NCBI RefSeq assembly: GCF_000013645.1
Contig: NC_007951.1
Span: 744,001 to 808,000 of the forward strand
Direction of reading: 5' to 3'
Source: Paraburkholderia xenovorans LB400
Lineage (GTDB): Bacteria; Pseudomonadota; Gammaproteobacteria; Burkholderiales; Burkholderiaceae
Length of the DNA: 64,000 bases
In this document: piece after piece, positions 9,665 to 18,892 of the stretch
Numbering within the stretch: the first letter of the stretch is position 1
How the letters are laid out: every line of letters starts with the position of its first letter
Made by a program: the position numbers and the translations under genes
Notes under the pieces: model-generated
What the model was told of the DNA's origin: nothing
Databases searched by the model: none
What the model saw: only the letters and a program-made list of their open reading frames with translations

Positions 9665-10723
9665 TTGAGCGAAGCAGAAAATGAGTTCATCCAAGACGCT
9701 CGGCAACCGTGTGCCGAGGTATCGATGACAGCGCGCAAGCTGACATGCGGCATTGCTATGTGCACATGCAACGGTGCGGCTTACCTTGGTGCGCAGTTAA
9801 GCTCGCTCATCGAGCAAACACGCTTACCCGATTCTATTGCTATCAGCGATGACAGGTCAGATGACGGTACCTGGGATGTGTTGAATGCATGGGCGGCCGA
9901 GGTCCGTTCTGTGCATGCGATACAGGTGGTCCTGATGCGCAACGAAACGCGACTCGGCGTCACTCGGAATTTCGAACAGGCAATCGGAGCGTTGGATACA
10001 GATATCATATTTCTCGCGGACCAGGACGATATTTGGGCAAACAACAAGATCGAGATGTTGGCTGGGACACTCGAAACCGATTCCGACGTTTTATTGGTTC
10101 ATTCTGATGCGTTTCTTATAGATGAGGACGGCGCAGACATCGGACGATCACTTTTCGAAGCGCTCTACCTTACGTCCGCAGATCGTGAACTGGCACGGCA
10201 GCAACGTTTCTTTGAAGTGTATTGTCGTCGCAACCTCGTTACCGGCACCACAGCGGCTTTTCGGCGTAAATTGCTCGAGCTCGCGCTGCCGTTTCCCGAC
10301 ACCTGGATCCATGACGAATGGCTGGCGGCGTGCGCGGCCGCATGGAGACGCGTGGCGATGCTGCCGGACAAGCTGACGTTTTATCGGCAACACGGTCGCA
10401 ATGTGATCGGCGTGCCGGCAGGTCGGTTGTCACTTCTCGTCAGGTATGTGCGGCGGGTGTTGGAAATTCCGCGGGATGACTATCTTGCGGGCAAGATCAA
10501 CCGACTCGGAGCGCTTCACAAAAGACTGGACGAGACGAGTTTGGCACGCGACGACGCCCAGGTATTGCTTGTTGAAGCTGAACAGCATTTCATCCGACGA
10601 AGGGCGTTTAACAGGCGATTTCCATCACGACTCGTTTCGATCATCCGCGAGTCGCGCCGGAATGGCTATAGGCGGTTTGCTGACGGTGCTGCGGGCATGC
10701 TTCGGGACATCATCGATCTTTGA
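9665..10723 (+). CDS. Glycosyltransferase family 2 (rhamnosyltransferase-like)
   Basis: Cytoplasmic GT-A-fold transferase of the O-antigen locus. The N-terminal GIAMCTCNGAAYLGAQLSSL, ISDDRSDDGTW and the metal-binding FLADQDDIWANNKIE are hallmark GT2 motifs, and DTWIHDEWLA follows at about residue 215. The TTG at 9665 is preceded by AAAAGGA at good spacing and gives 352 aa. The ATG at 9725 (332 aa) is an alternative. An upstream in-frame start at 9518 would overlap the previous gene by 136 bases and is unlikely. The sequence most resembles enzymes that add rhamnose or other hexoses to LPS. Donor and linkage are not determinable. Confidence 0.88.
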   Translation: MSEAENEFIQDARQPCAEVSMTARKLTCGIAMCTCNGAAYLGAQLSSLIEQTRLPDSIAISDDRSDDGTWDVLNAWAAEVRSVHAIQVVLMRNETRLGVTRNFEQAIGALDTDIIFLADQDDIWANNKIEMLAGTLETDSDVLLVHSDAFLIDEDGADIGRSLFEALYLTSADRELARQQRFFEVYCRRNLVTGTTAAFRRKLLELALPFPDTWIHDEWLAACAAAWRRVAMLPDKLTFYRQHGRNVIGVPAGRLSLLVRYVRRVLEIPRDDYLAGKINRLGALHKRLDETSLARDDAQVLLVEAEQHFIRRRAFNRRFPSRLVSIIRESRRNGYRRFADGAAGMLRDIIDL

Positions 10724-10880
10724 CGCCGATTTACCGCAGGTAGTCACAGCGCCTGGAGCTGCCGCGGCAAACTCGGTTCCAGGCAAGGGATTTCCATGTC
10801 GGCCGTTTCAGGCTGCGCTCTTTCTGCCCGCAGAGCCGTCAAACGGTAAGCGCGCAGCAAACCCATCTTGACGGGTCGGG

Positions 10881-12461
10881 TTAGTCGACGATCCCCGTTG
10901 GTTGCCAGCGATGCGGCAACAATGCCGAGATGTCGCTGGCCTTGTGGATAGGAAGCCGCGTGAGGATGTCCTTCAGATAGGCGTGCGGGTCATGGCCGTT
11001 AAGTTGTGCCGACCTTATCAGGCTCATGATGGCGGCAGCGCGTTGACCCGCCCGTAGCGAGCCGGCAAATAACCAGTTGGCCCTCCCGATGGCCCATGGA
11101 CGGATCTGGTTTTCTACCCAGTTGTTATCTATTGGCACGTGTCCGTCGTCGAGATAACGCGTGAGCGCCTCCCAACGCTTGAGACTGTAATCCAGCGCTT
11201 TTGCAATCGCTGAACCTTCCGAAACCAGCTTGCGCTGCGCCACCATCCATTCGTAAAGTGCGTCGCACAATGGTTTGGCCCGGCTCTGCCGCAGTTTGCG
11301 CCGTTCCTCTGCATCGAGCACTGCAGCGTCGCGCTCGATATCGTAAAGCGCAGCGAAGAATGGCATGGCCTGTCCGGCAACCTGACTGCTGTGATTGGCA
11401 TGCAGGTCGAAGAACTTGCGCCGTGCGTGCGCAGCGCATCCGATTTCAGTGATGCCCTGCTGGAAGCCAGCCTTGTAGCCGCCGTAATCGTCGCACACCA
11501 GTTTGCCCTGCCAGTCAGCGAGGAACGCACGGGCATGTTCGCCTGCACGGCTGACGGCGAAGTCGTAGACCACAGCGCGAAGCTCGCTGAAGTGCGTGGG
11601 TGTATACGCCCACAGGTACGCCCGGTGTGTCTTCCCTTTACCGGGACTGAGCATCTGCACCGGTGTCTCATCCGCGTGCAGCACGCCCTGCTGCAGGAGT
11701 TCCTGATGGAGCGCGTCGACCAGTGGCTGCAACTGTGCGCCGCACGTGCCAACCCACGCACCCAATGTCGATCGCGGTATCGCCAGACCCGCCCGCGCAA
11801 AGATCTGTTCCTGACGATACAGCGGAAGGTGATCCGCATATTTGGCGACCAGCACCGAGGCCAGCAGTCCCGTAGTCGGGATACCCTTGTCGATGACGTG
11901 TGCGGGCACCGGCGCCTGAATCAGCGTTTCACAGTTCTTGCACACCCACTTGCCACGGATATGTCGCTCTACTGCAAAGACACCGGGCGTGTAGTCCAGC
12001 TTCTCGCTTATGTCCTCACCGATTCGCACGCGCTCGCAGCCACAGTGACACAGGATGCTGTCCGGTTCGTGGTGGATCTCCGTGCGCGGCAGTTGCGCTG
12101 GCAGCGATGTGCGCTTCGGTTGCTGGGTTGACTGGTCGGCGGGCGCTTGTGGCTGAAGCTGCTCGAGCTCCAGTTCGATGGCGGCCAGATCGGCGTCGAT
12201 TGCTTCGTCCAGCAGGCTCATCTGCTCGCTGGTGAACTGTTCGCTACGCCGGCCAAACTGCTGGCGTTTGAGGATGGATATCTCGTGGCTTAACTGCTCG
12301 ATACGCGTCTGCCGGTAATGCAGTTCGCGTTCGTTCTCTTCGACCTCCCGCGTCTTCTCCTCAATCTCCCGGTCCCTGTCCTGCACCTGGGCAATCAGCT
12401 GCGCGGCAAGGGCGCGTAACTGTTCCGGGCTAAGGGCGTTGAGGTCGGCGGGCAGGGTCAT
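10881..12461 (-). CDS. tnpC: IS66 family transposase TnpC (copy 1)
   Basis: DDE transposase, 526 aa from the ATG at 12461. The order is a leucine-rich N-terminal coiled coil with QFGRRSEQF, a cysteine cluster CHCGCERVR and CKNCETLIQ (zinc-binding), then the catalytic core with LHADETPVQ, LVCDDYGGYKA and IDNNWVENQIRPW. All family landmarks are present and the frame is open, so it is probably active. A 14-codon upstream extension exists, but this start matches the usual IS66 N terminus. It is the last gene of the tnpABC operon of this element. Confidence 0.95.
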   Translation of the reverse strand: MTLPADLNALSPEQLRALAAQLIAQVQDRDREIEEKTREVEENERELHYRQTRIEQLSHEISILKRQQFGRRSEQFTSEQMSLLDEAIDADLAAIELELEQLQPQAPADQSTQQPKRTSLPAQLPRTEIHHEPDSILCHCGCERVRIGEDISEKLDYTPGVFAVERHIRGKWVCKNCETLIQAPVPAHVIDKGIPTTGLLASVLVAKYADHLPLYRQEQIFARAGLAIPRSTLGAWVGTCGAQLQPLVDALHQELLQQGVLHADETPVQMLSPGKGKTHRAYLWAYTPTHFSELRAVVYDFAVSRAGEHARAFLADWQGKLVCDDYGGYKAGFQQGITEIGCAAHARRKFFDLHANHSSQVAGQAMPFFAALYDIERDAAVLDAEERRKLRQSRAKPLCDALYEWMVAQRKLVSEGSAIAKALDYSLKRWEALTRYLDDGHVPIDNNWVENQIRPWAIGRANWLFAGSLRAGQRAAAIMSLIRSAQLNGHDPHAYLKDILTRLPIHKASDISALLPHRWQPTGIVD

Positions 12462-12524
12462 GCAAACCAGTCTGCCAGAACCCCAGGCACCGTGGAAGCG
12501 CAACTGTTTACGTCCCTGTTGGCC

Positions 12525-12863
12525 TCATACGACGCGGATCACACCATTCGGGCCGATGCGCTGCCACGGCAAGCCCACCACCAGAGCGGCGAGCTGTTCC
12601 TGCGTGAGTGCATGTTGCTTCGGCTCGCTGCCAGCGTGAGGCCAGGCGAACTGTCCCTCGTTCAAACGTCGCGCTGCCAGCCATATCCCGATTCCGTCGT
12701 GAACCAGCACCTTCAGGCGATTGGCCCGCCGGTTGGCAAAGAGGTAAGCATGGTGCGGATGCGCAGCGCCGAACACCTTGACCACACGCGCCAGTGCGGT
12801 GTCGAAGCCCGCACGCATATCCAGCGGCTCGACTGCCAGCCACACTTCATCAATGCGGATCAC
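12525..12863 (-). CDS. tnpB: IS66 accessory protein TnpB (copy 1)
   Basis: IS66 Orf2 protein of 112 aa, required in the family for efficient transposition. It begins IRIDEVWLAVEPLDMRAGFD after a GTG start that overlaps the tnpA stop (GTGA) and contains the conserved HAYLFANRRANRLKVLVHDG and GQFAWP. An in-frame ATG at 12893 would extend into tnpA and lacks family similarity. Confidence 0.92.
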   Translation of the reverse strand: MIRIDEVWLAVEPLDMRAGFDTALARVVKVFGAAHPHHAYLFANRRANRLKVLVHDGIGIWLAARRLNEGQFAWPHAGSEPKQHALTQEQLAALVVGLPWQRIGPNGVIRVV

Positions 12864-13246
12864 GCGAGCCACTCCCGCAGCCAGGCGGCGCATTGCGCCG
12901 CCTCTGATGTCGGCCAGCTAACCGTAATCGACTGGTCCGCGCGACGAACTTCCACGCGGATCTCAGCCGCACGCGCGGTCCGCGTCTCCAGAGGAAGCGG
13001 AACGAACGCCGGTGCCGCTACTGATGGTGCTGATATGTCGCCACGCGCCACCAGCACGCAATCGTTCCTTTCGGCCTGCTCTACCCAACGTCGCAGCAGA
13101 TTCGCGTTCAGCTTGTGGTGCAATGCGATGGCCGCGAGCGACACCCCGGGGCCTTGGCAAGCCGCCACCACCTGGGCTTTGTACTCGACGCTATAGCGCC
13201 GGCGTCGACGACGGCCAAGTGGCGCTTCTTCTTCGATAGTGTTCAC
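12860..13246 (-). CDS. tnpA: IS66 accessory protein TnpA (copy 1)
   Basis: IS66 Orf1 protein, 128 aa, with an N-terminal helix-turn-helix of the transposase_8 type (YSVEYKAQVVAACQGPGVSLA, then LNANLLRRWVEQ). It is the first gene of the element's operon, starting 76 bases inside the inverted repeat, and overlaps tnpB by four bases. Confidence 0.92.
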   Translation of the reverse strand: MNTIEEEAPLGRRRRRRYSVEYKAQVVAACQGPGVSLAAIALHHKLNANLLRRWVEQAERNDCVLVARGDISAPSVAAPAFVPLPLETRTARAAEIRVEVRRADQSITVSWPTSEAAQCAAWLREWLA

Positions 13247-13413
13247 GTGTCCACCTATTCAAGTGGATACGATGCTCCCAAGACCCTCCACGCAACTCAA
13301 GACGGGATGGCCGTGCGCTTACGTCAAACGGCATCCAAGTGAGCGCCGTATCGAGCCTGCCTCCTCATCTGATACCATAAGATTATTCGACGGCCACGGA
13401 AGGTGCTTACAGC

Positions 13414-14519
13414 ATGGACAGGCGAGATGCGGTACTCAAGTTTCTCACGAAAGATATGAGGGGCTTGGAAATTGGTCCGTGGTTCAACCCACTTGCTCCA
13501 AAGGCAGAAGGATATAATTGTTTGGTGCTCGACGTTTTCGATTCCGACGCGTTGCGTGAGCGGGCTCGAAGCGTTGCGAATGTCCCGATGATCTTGTGGG
13601 ACAGAATTGAAGACGTGGATGTTGTTGGTTCGTCAACGCACATTGACGAACTGATTCATGAGGTGGCGAGCTCGGCACGTTCGACTATATCGTGTCATCG
13701 CACAATTTCGAGCACCTTCCCAACCCGATCCGATTTCTTCGAGGCTGTGCGAAAGTGCTCCGTCCGGGCGGCGTTATTTCGATGGCGATTCCTGATCGTC
13801 GCGCATGCTTTGACTATTTTAGGCCTGTGACAACGCTTTCTGCATGGATTGCTGCGTTTCTGGAGGATGTAAGTCGTCCAAGCCGGGCCCAATATTTCGA
13901 TATGGTGACGTGTACCGGTCTCTTTGATACAGGAGACAGTAAGACTATCTCTTTCCATCGTGGTGTTGAACCAGAAAAGGTGTCGGCGGGGTTACGACTC
14001 GACGAATCTTTCGCTGAGTGGACAGATCAATCGCGTGACGGTGAGTATTTTGACTCACACTGCTCGGTGTTCACGCCGTCATCATTTGAGTTGCTGATTA
14101 GAGATGTGGCTTATCTTGGACTGGCTCCATTTGAGGTTGTGGAGATCTTCGATTCGCCCGGAGTGGAATTCTATGTGCGCCTTAAGATGAATGACTCAAA
14201 GGAGGCGCTGCGGCCAGAGGGCTATGAAGAGATGCGCAATCTGCTGCTGCATCGGATTCTCGATGAGGCGGCCGAAACATCCTCCACATATATGACCGCA
14301 CGTGAACTGCCCGGCACGGTGGCGTCTCTGCAGGAACGACTCGCTGCCTTCCAAAAAAGTACTGCTGTTCTGGAGGAGGATCTAGAGACGAGACGCGCCG
14401 AGGTTGAGCGGCTAGCAGAGAGGGGCCGTATTCTCGAAAGTGACCTGCAGGCTATACGCGCATCGACAAGTTGGAAGGTTACGTCACCTCTCAGGCGCAT
14501 GATAGGCAAGTTTCGGTAA
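13414..14519 (+). pseudogene. Class I methyltransferase with C-terminal coiled coil, broken by a 1-base frameshift
   Basis: Two overlapping frames together give one SAM-dependent methyltransferase of about 368 aa. The first frame (from ATG 13414, AGG-rich site upstream) carries GLEIGPWFNPLAPKAEGYN, typical of motif I. The second frame carries FDYIVSSHNFEHLPNPIRFL and VLRPGGVISMAIPD. Continuity is restored if one base is added at 13671-13675, where a G run looks one base short. The C terminus is a coiled coil ending SDLQAIRASTSWKVTSPLRR, nearly the same tail as in the giant glycosyltransferase at 3570-7904. It could modify the O-antigen. Either a real inactivation, close to the IS66 insertion, or a sequencing error. 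Confidence 0.8.
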
Positions 14520-14743
14520 TCTGTTTTGACAATGTGGGTACTTCATCCGTGAGTTCGAACTATGACTGAAGTACTGGTAAAATTTTCGATTGCCTCAGGC
14601 CAAGTTTTGATCGGGCTGAATGATTTCAAAAATTTACAGATTAAATAAGCTTTCCAGTCATTTATAAAAAGTACCAATCTCCAGGCAGTCTGAAAAAAGA
14701 ATCCCGGTGAGAATGGCATATTTGTAGGCTGCAGGGTTATATT

Positions 14744-17104
14744 GTGGATTCGACTCCTTCACAAATCCAATCAAGTACCACGTCCACGCGGGGGCCATTT
14801 GCGGCGCCCCTTGCAATTTTTGCGCTAGTGTTGTCGGCGCTACTTGTTATCCCTTTTTTACCTGCCATGCCGTCAAGTGGGCTGGATGCCTCTTGGGGAT
14901 ATGCGCTCAATGAAGCAATCGATCGTCGCATCGTATTCGGAAAGGATCTGATCTTCACTTTCGGACCGTTGGGGTCCGCCTATACGCAGATGTACCATCC
15001 CGCAACGGATGGGATCATGCTGCTGACATGTACGGTACTGTCTGTTGCTCTATGTGCAGGATTTGCGGTTCTAGCGATTCCACGTCGGCCGCTCGCACTT
15101 CTTCTGCTGCCCGTCGTGTTGGCGACGGCTCAGAGTCGTGATGCGATCTTTGTCGCGATTCCATTCTGTATGGCGATGGCCACGTTTGTGGTAACGCGTC
15201 GGGGTCGTGGCGGTGTGACTCGTGCGCTGCCGAAACCGGTCTGCGCGGCATTGATCTTTATCGGTGCCGCGTGCGGGATGTTGCCCTTGGTCAAGGGCAG
15301 CTTCGTTGCCGTGACGTTGTTCTTGTGCTGCTGCTCGATCGTATTGCTGGCGAGGGCGCGCCATTTCAAACTCGCGGTCGCAATCCCGATCGTGGTACTG
15401 GTCTCGATGGTTGGGTGTTGGATCGGCGTTGGCCAATCTTTGTTCACGCTCCCGAATTTCTTTATCGCGCAACTCCCGATCATTTCCGGGTACGCGGGAG
15501 CCATGTCATCCGAAGGATCATTTTGGGTCGTGGCAATCTGGCTGCTGCCGACCGCCGCCGCTCTGGCTATCGTCTATTTTTGCTTGAGTCGCGGGGAGGG
15601 CGCTGACGGCGTGGTGCTGTGGATAGGCGTTCTTGGATATTTCTTTATAACATTCAAGGCGAGTTTTGTTCGTCAAGACGATGGGCACCTGTATACGGCG
15701 CTGGCAGCGCTGAGCCTCGTGTCGCTGATTTTCGTCATGTCGGTGCGGCTGCGCATCGCACTGCTGTACGCGGTGCTAGCGTTCTTTAGCTGGTCCTCGA
15801 TCGAAATTCAGACGAACAACTTTCATCCGAGACAAACAGCAATGTCGACCTGGTACGCGGTCCACCGCACGGCCGTCGGAATGAAATTGCGGCTGGCGTC
15901 ACCTAGGCGCTTGCGCACTGACTTCGATAATGCGAATTCGGCAATAAGGGCAGCTTTTCCGATCGGAAAGGTGGAAGAGCCTGTCGATATCTATCCGACC
16001 GAGCTTGCCCCGATTTTCGCGCACGATTTGAAGTGGGCAGGGCGACCAGTGCCACAAAGTTATTCTGCTTACACACCGACTTTGGACTTAAAAGACGCTG
16101 AACATCTTAAGGGAGCTAATGCCCCCCGGACGGTGTTCTATTCGGTGGCATCTATCGATCTGCGTCTTCCATCGTTGGAAGACTCTAGTAGCTTACCGAT
16201 TCTGCTAACGCAATATCGTGTCGCCGGGAGGTCGGAGACGGCCTTGCAGTTTGTGCGTTCGCCTCATCCGGCGGCGATTGATTTTAGAAAGCTTGACGAG
16301 CGTGAGGCTGAACTCAATAAGGACATCAATGTTCCGCCGTCTCGTGATCCAGTGCTAGCCAAGATCGTCGTGCGTCAAACTATCTTGGGAAAGCTCATGT
16401 CGGCCGCTTTCAAGCTTCCGTCGCTGTACATCGAGACCAAGTTTGAGGACGGACGGGTCCAACGGAACCGGTTTATTCCCGGAATGGCCAAGAATGGCTT
16501 CGTAGTCGCGCCATACGTTGGGTCGGTCGATAGCGTCGTAGACATAGCCGCTGATATGTCTACGAAGGAGGTTAAGCAGATCCGGATTGTGGGTTCGGAG
16601 GCGGGGTACTGGAGAAAAAAGATTCATGTGGAGTTCTTTTCATTCCCGGTAAGCCCTCAAGATACGGCCATGTCTTTAGCGGGCGTAGCGCCGAAGTCTG
16701 CATCTCCAGCCTTACTGCACGGGGTGTCCTCGACACTGGCGCAGTGTTACCTAGAGTCGATCAACGGTGTTTCTAAGGCAAAATTCCCCGCTGACGGCGT
16801 CGAAACAGGAAATGCCGCGTCCGTGGTCGGGTGGGCATCACCATCTACCGAAAAAGGGATTGCCCCGGACGAAATATGGCTGGCGCTCGCGTCAGAAAGC
16901 GGCGCAACAGAGTTCTACAAGGCTCGCATAAAGGAGCGTTCGGACGTCGCGGCAGCTTTCCATCATGCCGAGATGGCTAATGTTGGATTTAACGTCAAAG
17001 TGCGCGAAACAGCCACGGGACCGATGAGCATAAGCATCCTCACCGTTCGGGAGGGTGTCGTACAGGACTGTGGAATCAGACAGCGGGTGATATTTGCGAA
17101 GTAA
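14744..17104 (+). CDS. Large polytopic membrane protein of polysaccharide locus, GT-C-like
   Basis: 786 aa from a GTG start with a purine-rich AGGG upstream. About ten to twelve hydrophobic segments occupy residues ~20-370, and the remaining ~400 residues form a soluble, probably periplasmic, domain. The first outer loop carries SSGLDASWGYALNEAIDRR, an acidic position soon after the first membrane segment as in GT-C transferases. No named family is recognised. The location among O-antigen genes suggests transfer of a lipid-linked sugar or other modification on the periplasmic side, which is inference. The 224-bp AT-rich region before it probably holds its own promoter. Confidence 0.75.
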   Translation: MDSTPSQIQSSTTSTRGPFAAPLAIFALVLSALLVIPFLPAMPSSGLDASWGYALNEAIDRRIVFGKDLIFTFGPLGSAYTQMYHPATDGIMLLTCTVLSVALCAGFAVLAIPRRPLALLLLPVVLATAQSRDAIFVAIPFCMAMATFVVTRRGRGGVTRALPKPVCAALIFIGAACGMLPLVKGSFVAVTLFLCCCSIVLLARARHFKLAVAIPIVVLVSMVGCWIGVGQSLFTLPNFFIAQLPIISGYAGAMSSEGSFWVVAIWLLPTAAALAIVYFCLSRGEGADGVVLWIGVLGYFFITFKASFVRQDDGHLYTALAALSLVSLIFVMSVRLRIALLYAVLAFFSWSSIEIQTNNFHPRQTAMSTWYAVHRTAVGMKLRLASPRRLRTDFDNANSAIRAAFPIGKVEEPVDIYPTELAPIFAHDLKWAGRPVPQSYSAYTPTLDLKDAEHLKGANAPRTVFYSVASIDLRLPSLEDSSSLPILLTQYRVAGRSETALQFVRSPHPAAIDFRKLDEREAELNKDINVPPSRDPVLAKIVVRQTILGKLMSAAFKLPSLYIETKFEDGRVQRNRFIPGMAKNGFVVAPYVGSVDSVVDIAADMSTKEVKQIRIVGSEAGYWRKKIHVEFFSFPVSPQDTAMSLAGVAPKSASPALLHGVSSTLAQCYLESINGVSKAKFPADGVETGNAASVVGWASPSTEKGIAPDEIWLALASESGATEFYKARIKERSDVAAAFHHAEMANVGFNVKVRETATGPMSISILTVREGVVQDCGIRQRVIFAK

Positions 17105-17110
17105 TTTTGG

Positions 17111-17135
17111 CGCGGCACGACAAGATCGTGCCGCG
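17111..17135. terminator. Strong hairpin between convergent genes
   Basis: A perfect 10-bp inverted repeat (CGCGGCACGA / TCGTGCCGCG) with a 5-base loop lies between the convergent stops at 17104 and 17173. It has no T-run on either side, so it is only a candidate bidirectional terminator. Confidence 0.45.
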
Positions 17136-17172
17136 AAGGCTTGGCCGCTAGTATGCGCAGCCTGTTGCCAGC

Positions 17173-17598
17173 TCAGTGCTTAAAACTCCACCGCTTATGC
17201 CCCACATAACTCGTAAAGACCGGCACAGCGACTCCGACCGCATGCGCAACATCTCGCGCATGCCAAGTCATCCCCGTCCGAGGGAACACGTAGTAAGCCA
17301 GTCCAACGCTGACTGCCCACGTTTGTACGACGGCAACCAGATTCACGAGAGTAAAGAAGAACACTGACCGCCCTGTCGATTGTGTACTCTCCGTAAATAC
17401 AAACAGCTTCGCGAGCACGAACGCCGTAATCATCCCAGTGATATAGGCGACCACGATCGCGGCCGAGTACGGCATCCACAGATTGTAGACCATCCGGCTG
17501 CACCAGTTGACCGCGGCGGCGAAGCCGCCGGCCAACAGAAACAGCAGGAAGCTCTTCGAGACGAATGCACGTTTGACGACCGTGTGAGCGCGCGTCAT
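17173..17598 (-). CDS. GtrA-family membrane protein, putative lipid-linked sugar flippase
   Basis: 141 aa with four hydrophobic segments in the GtrA pattern: FLLFLLAGGFAAAVNWCSRM, then YITGMITAFVLAKLFVF, FFFTLVNLVAVVQTWAVSVG, and the terminal VGVAVPVFTSYVGHKRWSF. The family moves or helps move polyprenyl-linked sugars across the inner membrane. Mycobacterial Rv3789, next to DprE1 and DprE2, is the relevant relative. The start ATG at 17598 overlaps the stop of the upstream oxidoreductase (ATGA). An upstream extension in the same frame is antisense-like and unlikely. It is the last gene of a seven-gene minus-strand block, which suggests it exports the arabinose (or other) lipid carrier made by that block. 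Confidence 0.9.
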   Translation of the reverse strand: MTRAHTVVKRAFVSKSFLLFLLAGGFAAAVNWCSRMVYNLWMPYSAAIVVAYITGMITAFVLAKLFVFTESTQSTGRSVFFFTLVNLVAVVQTWAVSVGLAYYVFPRTGMTWHARDVAHAVGVAVPVFTSYVGHKRWSFKH

Positions 17599-18878
17599 AT
17601 CATCTTTGCCATCTTGCGGGACAGTCCGATACTCTCCGAGATGCCACGATCTTCGGGATAGTAGTAGGAGGTGTCCGCCACGAGCAAGCCCTTTACAGGA
17701 AGCTGGATTGGAGGCAGGCGGTCCAAGTACCCCGGTTCGCAAATCGGTTGCGCAAAACGATAACGGCTCGCGCGAACGTCAATAAAGTCGCCCTGCGTAA
17801 GCGCCGGATTGATCTTCATCAGGTAGCGTTTCACCTTATCGATAAACACTGAATTCGCTTCCTGATACTTCGGGTGCTCGCCCGGAATATAGAAAGGCAC
17901 GTAGACGACGTGGTGATCGAGCGGACGCAGGTTCGTGTATTCCACGATGCCCGGAATATCCATCTCAGGATCGTTCGTATTCAGCCAGAAGTTTTCCGTG
18001 ACGGGCTTCTTCAGCTTCGCGATGACGCACACCACCGCCACGTTCTTGACACTGCGAAACGCATCGAGAATGCTCGCCGGCAGGTCGGGTATCACGCCCG
18101 GCACGTAGGGCAGCGGAATCGTGCTAATGACCTTATCGAACGGCAGAAACTCGCCGCCTGCTTCGATGCCGGTAACTTCGCCGTTCTCGATGACGACCTT
18201 CTGCGCTGGCGTGCCGAGGCGAAATTCACCGCCGTTCGCTACGATGTAATCACGCATTCCGTTGAGCAGCGTATCGGACCCTCCTTCAAGATAGCCAAGC
18301 TTTTCGTGAAAGAGGTTGTAGCGCGACCGGCCGATGCGGCGGATGCGACTCCAGATCCAGGCTGCGGAAAGGTTATAGGCGTAGTCGTAAAACTTGTAGT
18401 CGAACAGTCTGCGCCACAGCACTTCCCATGCTTCTTCACCGATCCAGCGGCGAATCCAACCGGTTGCCTCGACATGATCGAGAGGCTCCCAGTCGTTACG
18501 CTTGGTCGACAGAAATGCATGCAAGCCATAGCGGAATTTAGCTTGAAGGCTGAGGCCCTTGAACTTCAGCAGGGCCATCGGGTTACCCCAGGGCTGCACG
18601 CGACCTTGATAGAAGTAGCCCATCTTGGTCTCGCGCCACTGCATTTTCTTTTCGATGCCGAGCTCGCGCAGCAGCTCAAAAAAGGCGTGGTCGGAGATAG
18701 CGTGGAAATGATAGTAGCGTTCGATCGACAGGCCACCGAAATCGAAACACGCAGCCATCCCACCGACGCGGTCGTCCGCTTCGAAAATGATCGGCTTGCG
18801 GCCGTCTTTGACGAGCTGATAGGCCGCGCCGAGACCCATGGGGCCGGCGCCCAGTACTGCAATACGTTCTGCGCTCAT
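17595..18878 (-). CDS. FAD-dependent oxidoreductase of the amine-oxidase / UDP-galactopyranose-mutase-like superfamily
   Basis: 427 aa. The N-terminal dinucleotide-binding motif VLGAGPMGLGAAYQL (about residues 8-22) is followed by IIFEADDRVGGMAACF, the FAD-binding glycine region of this superfamily. The C terminus has GLLVADTSYYYPEDRGISES. No catalytic signature beyond FAD binding can be assigned. Such proteins recur in sugar-lipid clusters with an NAD-dependent epimerase and GtrA, as here (gap of 14 bases to the epimerase gene, ATGA overlap to gtrA). The substrate is unknown, possibly a sugar nucleotide or lipid-linked sugar. Confidence 0.85.
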   Translation of the reverse strand: MSAERIAVLGAGPMGLGAAYQLVKDGRKPIIFEADDRVGGMAACFDFGGLSIERYYHFHAISDHAFFELLRELGIEKKMQWRETKMGYFYQGRVQPWGNPMALLKFKGLSLQAKFRYGLHAFLSTKRNDWEPLDHVEATGWIRRWIGEEAWEVLWRRLFDYKFYDYAYNLSAAWIWSRIRRIGRSRYNLFHEKLGYLEGGSDTLLNGMRDYIVANGGEFRLGTPAQKVVIENGEVTGIEAGGEFLPFDKVISTIPLPYVPGVIPDLPASILDAFRSVKNVAVVCVIAKLKKPVTENFWLNTNDPEMDIPGIVEYTNLRPLDHHVVYVPFYIPGEHPKYQEANSVFIDKVKRYLMKINPALTQGDFIDVRASRYRFAQPICEPGYLDRLPPIQLPVKGLLVADTSYYYPEDRGISESIGLSRKMAKMI

Positions 18879-18892
18879 AGTGTTCGTCCGCC

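Larger units (their letters stand above)
10846..13322 (-). mobile_element. Complete IS66-family element (copy 1) with 8-bp target duplication
   Basis: Terminal inverted repeats begin GTAAGCGC at 10846 and, on the other strand, GTAAGCGCACGG at 13322; the similarity extends about 28 bases, to TCTTGA. The flanking octamer GTCAAACG occurs directly before (10838-10845) and directly after (13323-13330) the element, an 8-bp target duplication as expected for IS66. It encodes tnpA, tnpB and tnpC, all on the minus strand and intact. Perfect flanks and open frames indicate a recent insertion. It separates the GT2 gene from a frameshifted methyltransferase gene. Confidence 0.93.

Noticed and set aside
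14526..14554. TTGACA with a promoter-like spacing before the 786-aa gene
   Set aside because: The hexamer 17 bases downstream (GTGAGT) is far from a -10 consensus; several weak alternatives exist.
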